Shown here: positions 38,042-48,069 of the stretch, piece after piece
Position numbering within the stretch: position 1 is the stretch's first letter
Layout: each line of letters begins with the position of its first letter
Source of the DNA: Gammaproteobacteria bacterium
GTDB lineage: Bacteria > Pseudomonadota > Gammaproteobacteria > Enterobacterales > Aeromonadaceae
DNA: 64,000 nucleotides
Assembly: GCA_018222825.1 (NCBI GenBank)
Contig: JAAEZO010000003.1
Span: forward strand, 1 to 64,000
Reading direction: 5' to 3'
Program-made: the position numbers and the translations under genes
Notes under the pieces: model-generated
Seen by the model: only the letters and a program-made list of their open reading frames with translations
Database searches by the model: none
Told to the model about the DNA's origin: nothing

Positions 38042-38796
38042 CCCAGTCCTCTCAGAATGAACTCTCGCAACCACAGAGCTGGAAGTTTCCGCCACCAACG
38101 CGCTTTGACAAGGTGATCCCCAAAACCAGGTTCTATCAACAGGCCACCATAAACAGCGCCCTGCAGGCCCGCTTTGTGGAAGAGCTGGAGCAGATCATCT
38201 GGGCCTGCAAACTGGCGCCTAACACGGTAAACTTGCCCGCGACCGAAGCGGTAACCGAAATCCAGGTGTTTACCCTCAAACTGAAAGGTGAATCCTTGTC
38301 TGAAGAGGTGGTGGCCGCCATTGACAGGGCCATTCCCTTTCCCATTATTTTTGAGCTGCAGCGCACTCTGGGGGAAGACCGGCAGCAGCTGCGCTATATC
38401 GCGGCCTACAAGCGTAAAAGCGCCGCCGATGCCGCCAGCTGGGTGCGTTCGGAATACCTGGATTCATGCTGGATGCCGGCCAGCGCGCCCCGCAGCGCTC
38501 TGCCCGCCGCCATTAACATGGAGCGGCTTTACCAGGCCCTGCTGGCCAGCCTGCTGCCCATTCCGGCACGAGCTGATGAGAGCATAGACGAGGCTATTGC
38601 CAGGCTGGGCCGCCTGCGCAAGCTGAACAAGCAGATAGCCGTGCTGCGTAAAAAAATCGGCACCGAAAAACAATTCAAGCGCAAGGTCGAGCTGCACCGC
38701 GAGCTCAAGGCCCTGCAACACGAACAGAGCACCCTGAGCCAAACCGAGGGCGCCTCCGCCCCTGAGGGCCGGAGTGATTCCAACAGTTACTGTTGA
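38038..38796 (+). CDS. DUF4391 protein (defence operon gene 2)
   Basis: 252-aa soluble protein of the DUF4391 family, known as the companion of such helicases and type III methyltransferases; function unknown. The family core is visible: VIPKTRFYQQATINSALQ, IIWACKLAPNTVNLPAT, EIQVFTLKL and IPFPIIFEL, followed by YIAAYKRK. A basic coiled coil (residues 195-235) ends the protein. Its ATG overlaps the helicase stop (ATGA), so the two are made together and may form a complex. Confidence 0.88.
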   Translation: MTQSSQNELSQPQSWKFPPPTRFDKVIPKTRFYQQATINSALQARFVEELEQIIWACKLAPNTVNLPATEAVTEIQVFTLKLKGESLSEEVVAAIDRAIPFPIIFELQRTLGEDRQQLRYIAAYKRKSAADAASWVRSEYLDSCWMPASAPRSALPAAINMERLYQALLASLLPIPARADESIDEAIARLGRLRKLNKQIAVLRKKIGTEKQFKRKVELHRELKALQHEQSTLSQTEGASAPEGRSDSNSYC

Positions 38797-38821
38797 TAAA
38801 AGATAAAAAAGTGGATAAAAA

Positions 38822-40792
38822 ATGGACCAACTGAAGATGCACAGCCCCGACATGACTCAGCAGAACATCGAAAAAATTCGGGCGTTGTTTCCCAACTGCG
38901 TCACCGAGTCCCACACCCCAGACGGCAGCCTGCGTCTGGCGGTGGACTTTGATCTGCTCAGACAAGAGCTGTCCGGATCCATAGTAGAAGGCCCTCAGGA
39001 TCGCTATCACCTCAACTGGCCAGGCAAGCGCCAGGCGCTACTGACCGCCAATGCTCCCATTGCCAAAACCCTGCGCCCCTGTCGGGAAGACAGCGTCAAC
39101 TTCGACACCACTCAGAACCTCTTTATTGAAGGGGATAACCTGGATGCATTAAAACTGCTGCAGGAAACTTATCTGGGCCAAGTCAAAATGATCTATATTG
39201 ATCCGCCCTATAACACAGGCAAAGACTTCATTTATAAGGACAATTTCACTTCAGACCAAGCGGCGCATGAGCTGGCAGCTAGTGAAAGAACCGAAGAAGG
39301 CACACGACTGGTTGCAAATCCAGAAGGTAACGGTCGTTTCCATAGCAACTGGCTAACAATGATCACCCCCAGACTTAGACTCGCAAGAAATTTTTTAATG
39401 CGAGACGGCGCTATTTTCGTGTCTTGTGACGAAGGTGAACAACCTCGACTTCGTCTGATTATGGATGAGATCTTTGGTCAATCTAATTTCATTGCAGATA
39501 TGGTTTGGGCTGCCGGTAGAAAAAATGACTCTCGGTTGGTTTCAGTCTCTCATGAATATATAGTCTGCTATGCACGTGACTCTGAATACTTAAGGGAAAA
39601 TAAAACCACTTGGCGTCAACGCAAAAAAGGCCTGGATGAAATATATTCTCAACATGACCGGCTTAATCGACAACATGGCAACGACTATCATGCAATGACC
39701 AAGGGCATGAAGGAGTGGTATCGTTCATTACCAGACAGCCACCCCTCCAAAGCTCATAAGCACTACGCTCATGTTGATGACAGAGGCCTGTATTTCCCAG
39801 ACAATATTTCTTGGCCTGGAGGTGGTGGTCCTAAATATGAAGTTCTTCATCCAGAAACCCAAAAACCCGTAAAAGTTCCTTCGCGTGGTTGGATGACAAG
39901 TGATCCTAAGCGCATGCAGCAATGGATTGATGAAAATAGGGTTCACTTTGGGGATGATGAAAACTCAGTTCCTTGTATAAAGAGTTACTTAAAAGATAAA
40001 GAGCTACAAACCCCATATAGTGTTTTTTATCAAGACGGTCGCGCTGCATCAAAGCGCCTGCGCACACTGATGGATGGTGACTTATTTGACTTTCCTAAGG
40101 ACGAGTTAGTTCTTCAAGAGCTTGTGGAGATGCTGACTGGCGGTGAGGACATTATTCTTGACTTTTTTGCAGGTTCGTCAACAACTGCACACTCTATAAT
40201 GCTTCAGAATGCAATTGATGGAGCCAATAGAAAATTCGTTATGGTGCAGCTTAATGAAAAAATAACTGATGGCTCCGCAGCATTAAAAGCTGGTTTTAAA
40301 GAAATATCTGAGGTCAGCCGTGAGCGTATCCGCCGAGCCGGTAAAAAAGTCCTGGAAGGCGAATGCCATAAAGACTGGAACCAGGATGTTGGCTTCAGGG
40401 TCTTAAAAGTCGATACCAGCAATATGGCCGATATCTACTACTCCCCCGATGCTATCGGCCAGGGCAACCTAGATCTGCTGGTGGACAATATCAAGCCGGA
40501 TCGCACCGAAGAGGACTTGCTGTTCCAGGTACTGCTGGACTGGGGCATCGACTTGACCCTGCCCATTCGCAAAGACACCCTGTGCGGCAAAACCGTCTAC
40601 AACGTGGACGATGGCGCTCTTGTCGCCTGCTTTGACCGCAACATCACCGAAGATCTGCTCAAGGCCCTGGCCGAGCAGGCCCCGCTGCGGGTTGTGTTCC
40701 GGGATGACGGCTTTGCCACCGACAGCTTTAAAATCAACGCCGAGCAAATGTTCAAGCAACTGGCTCCCGGCACCGACGTTCGGGCTATTTAA
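38822..40792 (+). CDS. mod: Type III restriction-modification methyltransferase Mod (defence operon gene 3)
   Basis: 656-aa beta-class N6-adenine or N4-cytosine DNA methyltransferase: catalytic motif IV IDPPYNTGKD near residue 125, the target-recognition region in the middle, then the AdoMet motif LDFFAGSSTTAHS near residue 448. Length and order fit type III Mod. It provides the modification and, with Res, the recognition of unmethylated sites. The middle (about 39190-40330) is distinctly more AT-rich than both ends, which points to an exchanged target-recognition domain. It lies 25 bp after the DUF4391 gene. Confidence 0.93.
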   Translation: MDQLKMHSPDMTQQNIEKIRALFPNCVTESHTPDGSLRLAVDFDLLRQELSGSIVEGPQDRYHLNWPGKRQALLTANAPIAKTLRPCREDSVNFDTTQNLFIEGDNLDALKLLQETYLGQVKMIYIDPPYNTGKDFIYKDNFTSDQAAHELAASERTEEGTRLVANPEGNGRFHSNWLTMITPRLRLARNFLMRDGAIFVSCDEGEQPRLRLIMDEIFGQSNFIADMVWAAGRKNDSRLVSVSHEYIVCYARDSEYLRENKTTWRQRKKGLDEIYSQHDRLNRQHGNDYHAMTKGMKEWYRSLPDSHPSKAHKHYAHVDDRGLYFPDNISWPGGGGPKYEVLHPETQKPVKVPSRGWMTSDPKRMQQWIDENRVHFGDDENSVPCIKSYLKDKELQTPYSVFYQDGRAASKRLRTLMDGDLFDFPKDELVLQELVEMLTGGEDIILDFFAGSSTTAHSIMLQNAIDGANRKFVMVQLNEKITDGSAALKAGFKEISEVSRERIRRAGKKVLEGECHKDWNQDVGFRVLKVDTSNMADIYYSPDAIGQGNLDLLVDNIKPDRTEEDLLFQVLLDWGIDLTLPIRKDTLCGKTVYNVDDGALVACFDRNITEDLLKALAEQAPLRVVFRDDGFATDSFKINAEQMFKQLAPGTDVRAI

Positions 40793-40801
40793 GGAGTGGT
40801 G

Positions 40802-41908
40802 ATGAAAAGTGCCTTAGACAAGCTGAGCATCGGGGGCTTCAAGTCGATTCGCGAGCTAAACGACTTTGAACTGCGCCCGCTCAACGTGATTGTGGGTGCC
40901 AACGGTGCCGGCAAAAGCAACCTGCTGTCGTTTTTCAAAATGCTGCGCGCCCTGATGGACGGCACCCTTAACCGTTATGTGCGCGACAACGGCGGTGCCA
41001 CCGACCTGCTATTTAACGGTAACAAGGTCACGCAGAAGATGACCTTTGAAGCCCGCTTTGGCGACCGCGGGTTTCGCTTTAACCTGGTGCCCACCCCTAG
41101 TAATGATTGCGCCATCGAAGACGAAGCCCGCTACTACAGCCACAGCCAAAGCGGCTGGTGGCTGCTGGGCGACAGCAACGACGGCAAGTCCAGAATGGTG
41201 GCAGAAGTGGAGCAGAATGCCGCCAATGCCAAATACTCTCGCCCGGTCTTTGAGGCCATTGCCTCCTGGCAGATTTATCACTTTCACGATACCAGCAGCA
41301 CCGCCGCCATGCGCAAGTATGAAATCGTGGAGTATGACCGGGTGCTGGATACCGATGCCGCCAATATCGGGCCTTTTTTACTTAATTTGAAGACTCACCA
41401 CGCCAGCGCCTATCAAAGCATTGTGGATGCCGTGCGCCTGGTTACGCCTTTTTTCGACGACTTTATTCTGCAGCCCAGAATCAGGGGTGCCAAGGAAGAG
41501 GTCAACATCAGCTGGCGGCAAAAAGGCTCCGGCTACCCCATGCAGCCCTATCACCTTTCCGATGGTTCTATTCGCTTTATTTGCCTGGCCACCGCCCTGC
41601 TGCAACCGGATCCCCCCGCCACCATTATTATCGACGAGCCCGAGCTCGGCCTGCACCCGGCGGCCATTGTGATCCTGGCCGAACTAATTCAGCAGGCGGC
41701 TACCCGCACTCAGGTGATAGTGGCCACCCAATCGCCGGCCCTGCTCGACCAGTTTGCGGTAGAAGACATTGTTGTAGTCAAGCGTAAGGACGGTGCCTCC
41801 ACCTTTGAGCGTCTGAACGAACAAGATTATGCCAGCTGGCTGGAAAGCTACTCACTGGGAGAACTCTGGATCAAGAACGTGATCGCCGGAGGGCCTGTGT
41901 ATGAATGA
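40802..41908 (+). CDS. AAA ATPase, AAA_21/OLD-like (defence operon gene 4)
   Basis: About 368-aa ABC/SMC-type ATPase: Walker A GANGAGKSN near residue 36, signature-like LSDGSIRF, Walker B IIIDEPELGLHP and the H-loop ATQSPALLDQF. Such ATPases form the sensor half of split OLD-like and PARIS-like defence pairs. The start at 40802 has an AAGGAG site right after the mod stop. It overlaps the next gene by 8 bp. Its place between mod and res, with full coupling, is unusual for a plain type III system; a sensing or regulatory role is inferred. Confidence 0.9.
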   Translation: MKSALDKLSIGGFKSIRELNDFELRPLNVIVGANGAGKSNLLSFFKMLRALMDGTLNRYVRDNGGATDLLFNGNKVTQKMTFEARFGDRGFRFNLVPTPSNDCAIEDEARYYSHSQSGWWLLGDSNDGKSRMVAEVEQNAANAKYSRPVFEAIASWQIYHFHDTSSTAAMRKYEIVEYDRVLDTDAANIGPFLLNLKTHHASAYQSIVDAVRLVTPFFDDFILQPRIRGAKEEVNISWRQKGSGYPMQPYHLSDGSIRFICLATALLQPDPPATIIIDEPELGLHPAAIVILAELIQQAATRTQVIVATQSPALLDQFAVEDIVVVKRKDGASTFERLNEQDYASWLESYSLGELWIKNVIAGGPVYE

Positions 41909-42587
41909 TTACATCGAGGTGGTGGCCATTGTTGAGGGCAAGACCGAGCAGATCTTTATTGAATCGGTGCTGGCGCCCTATCTCGCCAATAAGATGATTT
42001 TCATGCACGCTACCCAGGTTTCCAAGCCCGGTCAAAAAGGCGGTGATGTGCGCTTTGAGCGGGTGCGGCGCGATCTGGAAGCTCACCTCAAACAACGCCC
42101 CAACACTTATGTAACCACCTTTGTGGATTACTACGGTCTGCGGGAATGGCCGGGGCTGGATGAAATCACACCCCAGGCCAGCCCGGCGGACATAGCCGAA
42201 TGCCTTAATAACGCCACCCTCAAGCTGGTTTCACAGCTGTTTTCCGCCCAGCAGGCCGAGCGCCGCTTTGTACCTTTTGTGGCCCTGCACGAGTTTGAAG
42301 CCTTGCTGTTCAGCGAGCCGGCCATTTTGGCCCGGGCACTGGGAGTAGCAGAGCAGGAAGTGGCCAAGGTGGTGCGTGCGTGTGGCGAGCCTGAGGCCAT
42401 TAACAACAGCCCGCAAACCGCCCCGTCCAAGCGTCTGAATAACTGGTCTGCCACCGGCAAGTTTGCCAAAACCACCCAGGGCATCACCATTGCCCAACAG
42501 ATTGGCATTGCCCGTATACGAGAGCAGTGCCCGCTGTTCCATCGCTGGCTACACCATTTTGAAACCCTGGTAGGAGATCAGGCATGA
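41901..42587 (+). CDS. DUF4276 TOPRIM-like nuclease candidate (defence operon gene 5)
   Basis: 228-aa protein of the DUF4276 family, thought to have a TOPRIM-like fold as in OLD nucleases. The likely catalytic residues are the Glu in [11 protein letters not shown] (N-terminus), the Asp in [14 protein letters not shown] and the Glu pair in [11 protein letters not shown]. Paired with an AAA ATPase this makes the two halves of an OLD-like machine encoded by separate genes. It overlaps both neighbours (8 bp with the ATPase, 4 bp ATGA with res). Function, a toxic nuclease fired on infection, is inference. Confidence 0.85.
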   Translation: MNDYIEVVAIVEGKTEQIFIESVLAPYLANKMIFMHATQVSKPGQKGGDVRFERVRRDLEAHLKQRPNTYVTTFVDYYGLREWPGLDEITPQASPADIAECLNNATLKLVSQLFSAQQAERRFVPFVALHEFEALLFSEPAILARALGVAEQEVAKVVRACGEPEAINNSPQTAPSKRLNNWSATGKFAKTTQGITIAQQIGIARIREQCPLFHRWLHHFETLVGDQA

Positions 42588-45500
42588 AACTGAAATTCAA
42601 GGTTCAACCCTATCAGACCCAGGCGGTAGATTCGGTGGTGGACTGCTTTGTCGGCCAGCCACTGAGCTCGAACATAAACTACCGTATCGATCCCGGTGTA
42701 TCCACCAACAAGCACGGCCAGGCCGGCTGGAATCTGTCGGATCAGGATGGCTTCAAGAACGCCGATCTGGTGCTGACCGAACAGCAAATTCTGGAAAACA
42801 TTCACCAGGTACAAAGCGGCCAGAACCTGCCCCTTTCCCCCGGGCTCAAGGTCTATCACGATGCCAACGGCAAGGAAAAGCCCGCCAGTTATCACCCCGG
42901 ATCCGATATCAATCTGGATATCGAGATGGAAACCGGTACCGGCAAGACCTATTGCTATATCAAGACCATTTTCGAGCTGAATCAGAAATATGGTTGGAGC
43001 AAGTTCATCATGGTGGTGCCCAGCATCGCCATTCGTGAAGGGGTGCACAAGTCATTGCAGATCACCTCCGAGCACTTTGCCGAGAGCTACAACAAAAAAG
43101 CACGCTTTTTTATCTACAACTCCCGGCAGTTGCACCAGTTGGAAAGCTTTTCGTCCGACAGCGGCATTAATGTCATGGTGATCAACATTCAGGCCTTTAA
43201 CGCTGCCGGCAAAGACAACCGACGCATTTACGAAGCACTGGATGATTTTCAGTCCCGTCGCCCTATTGATGTGATCAGCGCCAACCGCCCTATCCTGATC
43301 CTGGATGAACCCCAGAAAATGGAAGGCCAAAAAACCCTCGACGCCTTGGCCAAATTCAAACCGTTGATGGTGCTGCGTTATTCCGCCACTCACAAAACAA
43401 CGCATCACAAGGTGCATCGACTGGATGCACTTGACGCCTACAACCAGAAACTGGTCAAGAAAATTGCCGTGCGCGGGATTTCGGTCAGGGGCCTGGCCGG
43501 CACTACCGCCTATCTATATTTGGAGTCCATCGAGATTTCCAAGAAGGCACCGGTGGCAAGGGTGGAAATGGAAGTTCGTCAGGGTACTGGCATCAAGCGC
43601 GTGATCAAACGGCTGAAGCTCGGTGACAACCTGTTTGACGAAAGCAACGAGTTGGAGCAATACCGTGGCTTTGTGGTAAGCCAGATAGACGCCAACAGCG
43701 ATACCGTAGAATTTCTTAACGGCCATCTGCTGCAGGCGGGTGAAGCCACCGGCGACGTGACCGAAGACACCATTCGACGCATTCAGATCCGCGAAACCAT
43801 TCGGGCCCACTTCGAGAAAGAACAGGTACTCCATGCCCAGGGTATCAAGGTGCTGTCGCTGTTTTTTATCGACGAAGTGGCCAAGTACCGGGACTACGAA
43901 GCGGAAGACGATAAAGGCGAATATGCCCGTATTTTCGAGCAAGAATACCAGAAAATAAAAGATGAATACCTGTCTCAGCTGCCGCTGGAAAACCATGCTT
44001 ATCGGGACTATCTGGAAAAAATCACCCCGGATCGCACCCACAACGGCTATTTCTCTATCGACAAGAAAACCAGGCGTCTGAAGGATCCCAGCGTCAGGGC
44101 TCGAGGCGAAGATGCCGGGCTGTCCGATGATGTGGATGCCTATGATCTGATTCTGAAGGACAAGGAAAAGCTGCTGTCGTTCGAGGAAGATACTCGCTTT
44201 ATTTTCTCTCACTCGGCGCTACGCGAAGGCTGGGACAATCCCAACGTCTTTGTGATGTGTATGCTCAAGCACAGTGACAACACCATATCGCGCCGCCAGG
44301 AAGTGGGCCGGGGCCTGCGCCTGTGTGTAAACCAGCACGGCGACCGCCAGGATCATCCCGCCACCGTTCACAACATCAACGTGCTGTCGGTGATTGCCAG
44401 CGAAAGCTACAAGGACTTTGTCGGCAACTTGCAGCGTGAAATCAGCGAGTCACTGTCGGCCCGTCCGCGCAAGGCAGACGTGGATTACTTCACCGGCAAG
44501 ATGATGACCACCGACCAGGGCCAGGTTGAAGTCACCGCCGACCTGGCCCGGCAGATTTACCGGTACCTGGTGAAAAACGATTATACCGACGATAACGACG
44601 CCATCGCCCCGGCCTATCATTCTGCCAAGGCAGAAGGCAGCCTGGCAGCGCTGCCGGCAGAGCTTGAGCCTTATCGGGATCAGATCCTTACTCTTATCGA
44701 TGGCGTGTTCAGTGCTGCTGCCTTGCCGGATATGGGCGACGACCGCAAGCCCAAAACCAACCCGCTCAACGACAACTTCCACAAAAAGGAATTCCAGTCG
44801 CTGTGGGCACGGATCAACAAAAAGGCCGTTTATAAGGTGGACTTCGACTCCAGCGAGCTGATTGCCAACTGCATTCGCGTGCTCGACAAGGAGCTGAAGG
44901 TCACTCCCCTGCAATACATCATTCAGGCCGGCGTGCAGCGGGACAATCTGACCGACGAACAACTCAAGTCGGGCCAGGGGTTTGAGCTTTCTAACACTCA
45001 GGGTGAGTATCACAGTGCCAGCGCTTATTCTGGTGTTAAATACGATCTGGTGGGCAAGCTGGCCACCGACACCAACCTGACCCGCAGAACCATTGCCGCC
45101 ATTCTGAGCAAAATTCAGCCTGCGGTATTTGGCCAGTTCAAGCAGAACCCGGAGCATTTTCTGGCGGAAGCCACCCGTCTAATCAAGGAGCAAAAGGCCT
45201 CAGTGATTATCGAAAAGCTCTCTTACGATGAAACCGACGACCGTTACGATACGGATATCTTCACCGCAGCCCAAAGCCGGCAAGACTTTTCTCTGGCCGG
45301 CAACCGGCTGAAGAACCATATCTACGATTACGTGATCACCGACTCCAATATAGAACGCAAATTTGTGGCCGAGCTGGACACCAACTCGGATGTAGTCGTG
45401 TACGCCAAGCTACCCCGTGGTTTTCTTATCCCCACCCCGGTGGGCGACTACAACCCGGATTGGGCCATCGCCTTCAGGGAAGGCAGCGTCAAGCATGTGT

Positions 45501-45694
45501 ATTTCATCGCCGAGACCAAGGGCAGCCTGTCTACCCTGGAGCTACGCGGCATAGAAGAGCGCAAGATCGACTGCGCCCGTCGTTTCTTCGACAAAATCAG
45601 TGGCCAAAGCCCGGGCGAAAACGTGAAGTACGACGTAGTCACCAGCTACAGCGAACTGATGGATGTGGTGGGTGGTAAGGTTGTAACCAACTGA
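42584..45694 (+). CDS. res: Type III restriction endonuclease subunit Res (defence operon gene 6)
   Basis: 1036-aa ATP-dependent restriction subunit. The helicase core has Walker [16 protein letters not shown], the motif II variant ILDEPQKM usual in type III Res, motif III LRYSATH, and motif [15 protein letters not shown]. The C-terminal nuclease has a PD-(D/E)xK pattern, NPDWAIAF and then YFIAETKG. It is complete. With Mod it cuts DNA that lacks the methyl mark at paired, head-to-head sites. Normally res follows mod directly; here two extra genes lie between them. A strong hairpin follows its stop. Confidence 0.93.
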   Translation: MKLKFKVQPYQTQAVDSVVDCFVGQPLSSNINYRIDPGVSTNKHGQAGWNLSDQDGFKNADLVLTEQQILENIHQVQSGQNLPLSPGLKVYHDANGKEKPASYHPGSDINLDIEMETGTGKTYCYIKTIFELNQKYGWSKFIMVVPSIAIREGVHKSLQITSEHFAESYNKKARFFIYNSRQLHQLESFSSDSGINVMVINIQAFNAAGKDNRRIYEALDDFQSRRPIDVISANRPILILDEPQKMEGQKTLDALAKFKPLMVLRYSATHKTTHHKVHRLDALDAYNQKLVKKIAVRGISVRGLAGTTAYLYLESIEISKKAPVARVEMEVRQGTGIKRVIKRLKLGDNLFDESNELEQYRGFVVSQIDANSDTVEFLNGHLLQAGEATGDVTEDTIRRIQIRETIRAHFEKEQVLHAQGIKVLSLFFIDEVAKYRDYEAEDDKGEYARIFEQEYQKIKDEYLSQLPLENHAYRDYLEKITPDRTHNGYFSIDKKTRRLKDPSVRARGEDAGLSDDVDAYDLILKDKEKLLSFEEDTRFIFSHSALREGWDNPNVFVMCMLKHSDNTISRRQEVGRGLRLCVNQHGDRQDHPATVHNINVLSVIASESYKDFVGNLQREISESLSARPRKADVDYFTGKMMTTDQGQVEVTADLARQIYRYLVKNDYTDDNDAIAPAYHSAKAEGSLAALPAELEPYRDQILTLIDGVFSAAALPDMGDDRKPKTNPLNDNFHKKEFQSLWARINKKAVYKVDFDSSELIANCIRVLDKELKVTPLQYIIQAGVQRDNLTDEQLKSGQGFELSNTQGEYHSASAYSGVKYDLVGKLATDTNLTRRTIAAILSKIQPAVFGQFKQNPEHFLAEATRLIKEQKASVIIEKLSYDETDDRYDTDIFTAAQSRQDFSLAGNRLKNHIYDYVITDSNIERKFVAELDTNSDVVVYAKLPRGFLIPTPVGDYNPDWAIAFREGSVKHVYFIAETKGSLSTLELRGIEERKIDCARRFFDKISGQSPGENVKYDVVTSYSELMDVVGGKVVTN

Positions 45695-45701
45695 TAATTA
45701 A

Positions 45702-45737
45702 AATGTAAAGGCCCACCAGAAGGTGGGCCTTTACATT
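45702..45737. terminator. Terminator of the defence operon, 16-bp stem
   Basis: AATGTAAAGGCCCACC, AGAA loop, GGTGGGCCTTTACATT; a perfect stem, AT-rich at both feet, so it can act in both directions between the operon and convergent rcnA. Confidence 0.85.
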
Positions 45738-45804
45738 AGATGTAGATGAACATTCATTTGAGAGTGTTAAAGATATACTCGTTCAACTGTGTGAAAGTAC
45801 ATGT

Positions 45805-46881
45805 TTAACCCATCAGTGCCATATAACCGTGAGTACCCATATACAGCCCCACTGCACTGATCAACAGGCCCGACAAGTAGGGAGCCTTGCGCGCGAGTTC
45901 GTTCAGGCCACTCCATTTACTGCTGGCCTTTTGCACACCGACCGCCGCAACGACGCCCACCGCCACCAGGATCAGCGCCAACCCGATGCTGAATGACACC
46001 ACCAGGGTCGCCCCCAGGGTCAGGGCTTTCAGCTGAATACAGATCAGCAACACAGTCACGGCGGCCGGACAGGGAATGAGGCCGCCGGTCAGTCCAAACA
46101 GCAGGATTTGTCGGTTGCTGACCTCCTGGTTGGCGAAACGCTGCTGAATATCCAGGGCATGAGCCCGCTCATGGGCATCCTGATATTCCTGACTATCTTC
46201 GCTACCATGAGCATGTGGGTGAAAGTGTACATCGAAGTCATGGGTATGATCGTGGTGCCCTATGCTCAGGGTCAGCGCCAGGTGCTCAGCCTTCTCTACA
46301 CACGAGGCCGACTCCAGGTAACCCTCTTTCTCCATGAAGTGATACACCTCGGGGGATGCGGCATCAGCGGGAGCCAGTCGCAGATGAACATGATCTGCAA
46401 TCAAGGGTTTTCCGCTAAGGGTTTTTAGCTGAAAGCGCTGATGTCCTTCTCCGTCTGCAATCGACAGAGCGACATGCCCATGCCCCGTATCCACCACTTG
46501 CGTCTTCCAGTCCTGAGCATGGTTCTGGGCCCGCTGCCATCTTTGCTCATTGCGCCGGGTTCGCAAGAACATCCAGACACCTGTCGACAGTATGATCACC
46601 CCCGACACCAGTTGCATCCAGGGCTCAGCGGCTTCTGCGGTGAACTTCTGACTGATATACATGCCGCCCACGGCGATAAGCCAGACGATGGCGGTGTGAG
46701 ACAAGGTGGCTGCCAGCCCCAGCATGACCGCCTGTCTGACAGTGCCTTTTACCGCCACGATGAACGCCGCCATCATGGTCTTGGAGTGGCCGGGCTCCAG
46801 CCCGTGCAAAGCCCCCAGCAATATCGCACTGGGAATAAAGAACCAGCCATTGCCCTGTTGCAGTAACGCCGCAAAGTCCAT
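45805..46881 (-). CDS. rcnA: Nickel/cobalt efflux protein RcnA
   Basis: Inner-membrane Ni/Co exporter of 358 aa, with the N-terminal GALHGLEPGHSKTMMAAF motif and the second-half GLTGGLIPCPAAVTVLL motif of the RcnA/NiCoT group. Between them lies a long hydrophilic loop rich in His, with clusters such as GHHDHTHDFDVHFHPHAHG, for metal binding. The ATG at 46881 has an AGAGG site. It is divergent from rcnR, with two RcnR operators between them. Confidence 0.93.
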   Translation of the reverse strand: MDFAALLQQGNGWFFIPSAILLGALHGLEPGHSKTMMAAFIVAVKGTVRQAVMLGLAATLSHTAIVWLIAVGGMYISQKFTAEAAEPWMQLVSGVIILSTGVWMFLRTRRNEQRWQRAQNHAQDWKTQVVDTGHGHVALSIADGEGHQRFQLKTLSGKPLIADHVHLRLAPADAASPEVYHFMEKEGYLESASCVEKAEHLALTLSIGHHDHTHDFDVHFHPHAHGSEDSQEYQDAHERAHALDIQQRFANQEVSNRQILLFGLTGGLIPCPAAVTVLLICIQLKALTLGATLVVSFSIGLALILVAVGVVAAVGVQKASSKWSGLNELARKAPYLSGLLISAVGLYMGTHGYMALMG

Positions 46882-46920
46882 TCTCAACCTCTTGAATACC
46901 GTTTGAATCGAGCCGAACTA

Positions 46921-46955
46921 TACTCCCCCCTAGTATATCATGCTACCCCCCAGTA
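46921..46955. promoter_or_regulatory. Two RcnR operators between rcnA and rcnR
   Basis: TACTCCCCCCTAGTA (46921-46935) and CTACCCCCCAGTA (46943-46955) match the known RcnR site TACT-G6-N-AGTA on one strand or the other. They cover the divergent promoters. Confidence 0.88.
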
Positions 46956-47015
46956 TCAGCCGAATGGTACATTCTCAGTCAGATACGGTGGTTTTTATGA
47001 CGGAAGAGGTATGCC

Positions 47016-47288
47016 ATGTCTCATACCATGCGAGAACAAAAGAAGCTCAATGCACGGGTCAGCAAAATCCAGGGCCAGGTGAATGGCCTGCAGAAAATGC
47101 TGCAGGAAGACCATGAATGTCAGCAGGTATTACAGCAAATTGCCGCTATTCGTGGAGCGGTAAACGGACTGATGCGGGAAGTCATTAAGGGCCATCTCGC
47201 CGAGCATCTGGTGCTTGAAGAAGATATCAGCAAGCGCGAGGCGGATATGGATGTGGTTCTGAAGGTACTTGATTCTTATATGAAATAG
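47016..47288 (+). CDS. rcnR: Ni/Co-responsive repressor RcnR
   Basis: 90-aa all-helical DUF156 repressor, the length of E. coli RcnR and similar to it nearly throughout ([51 protein letters not shown]). The metal residues Cys35 (HEC), His60 and His64 (region IKGHLAEHL) and the N-terminal His3 are kept, so Ni and Co sensing is expected. The start has an AGAGGT site. It should repress rcnA, and perhaps itself, through the G-tract sites upstream. Confidence 0.95.
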   Translation: MSHTMREQKKLNARVSKIQGQVNGLQKMLQEDHECQQVLQQIAAIRGAVNGLMREVIKGHLAEHLVLEEDISKREADMDVVLKVLDSYMK

Positions 47289-47322
47289 TTATTCCGTCGG
47301 CCCGGGAGGAACAGACGAAAAA

Positions 47323-47363
47323 GGGGCGGAAGGAAAAGTGCTTTACAGCATTCCTCCCGCCCC
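47323..47363. terminator. Hairpin between rcnR and the anchor-protein gene
   Basis: GGGGCGG and AAGGA pair with TCCT and CCGCCCC across a central short loop; lies between convergent genes. Confidence 0.6.
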
Positions 47364-47374
47364 AGAGGTTCACA

Positions 47375-48052
47375 TTACAATACGCGCTTCATCTGGCCGT
47401 ACTCACCATCGGTGCGCAGCACCACGGTTACATCTGCACTATTTCGGTTGCGAAAAAACCAGCCATGGTTACCTTTGAAGGCGGCAGTCAGCTCACCCGC
47501 ATCGCTGTCGACACCACGACCCTTTTCGTAACTGATGGAGCGGCCACCGCCATCTCCATGGGTATCGTAGTTAACGGGTCCACCGTTCGACTCCCACGAG
47601 AATGAGGCCGTAGCACCCTCAGACATGGTCAGCTTCACTTCGGCACCTTCACCGGGCGACAGCGTGATACTGATTTCATCCTTCCAGAGCGGAGTGACAG
47701 GCGCCGCCTCTTCGACCACGACGGGAGTTGGCTCCTCGACGATGGCCGTTTGCTGTGGTTCCGCAAGGGGAGCGACATTCTCGCTGGGAGCAACCAGCGC
47801 GATGGTTTCAGCGCTCGCATTGGCACTGGCTGCAGCATCTTGTTCCGCTTCCATGGCCAGCTGTTCCTTGATTTCCCCCATTTCCGTCAGCCCGAGAACA
47901 CGACCGATGCCGGTGGGATCGATGGCATATTCGGCGGGCAAGACCACGGTGATCAACAGCGCGGTGGCGGTAGCGGCGGCGATCAGGGTGGATCGCAGCA
48001 GTTTCTTGGCGCTGGGTAATTCCGCTTGTGCGGGAGCATTATGGTTATACAT
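47375..48052 (-). CDS. Membrane-anchored protein of the nickel cluster
   Basis: 225-aa protein with one N-terminal membrane helix (residues about 18-40, LRSTLIAAATATALLITVVL), an Ala/Glu/Pro-rich spacer, and a periplasmic C-terminal domain (DEISITLSPGEGAEVKLTM, FSWESNGGPVNYDTHGDG, GNHGWFFRNRNSADVTVVL). This is the transmembrane-anchor type found beside HupE in metal loci. Start at 48052 with an AAGGA site. It follows hupE by 17 bp on the same strand, so the two are an operon; a periplasmic support role is inferred. Confidence 0.8.
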   Translation of the reverse strand: MYNHNAPAQAELPSAKKLLRSTLIAAATATALLITVVLPAEYAIDPTGIGRVLGLTEMGEIKEQLAMEAEQDAAASANASAETIALVAPSENVAPLAEPQQTAIVEEPTPVVVEEAAPVTPLWKDEISITLSPGEGAEVKLTMSEGATASFSWESNGGPVNYDTHGDGGGRSISYEKGRGVDSDAGELTAAFKGNHGWFFRNRNSADVTVVLRTDGEYGQMKRVL

Positions 48053-48069
48053 CGAATAATCCTTGAGAA

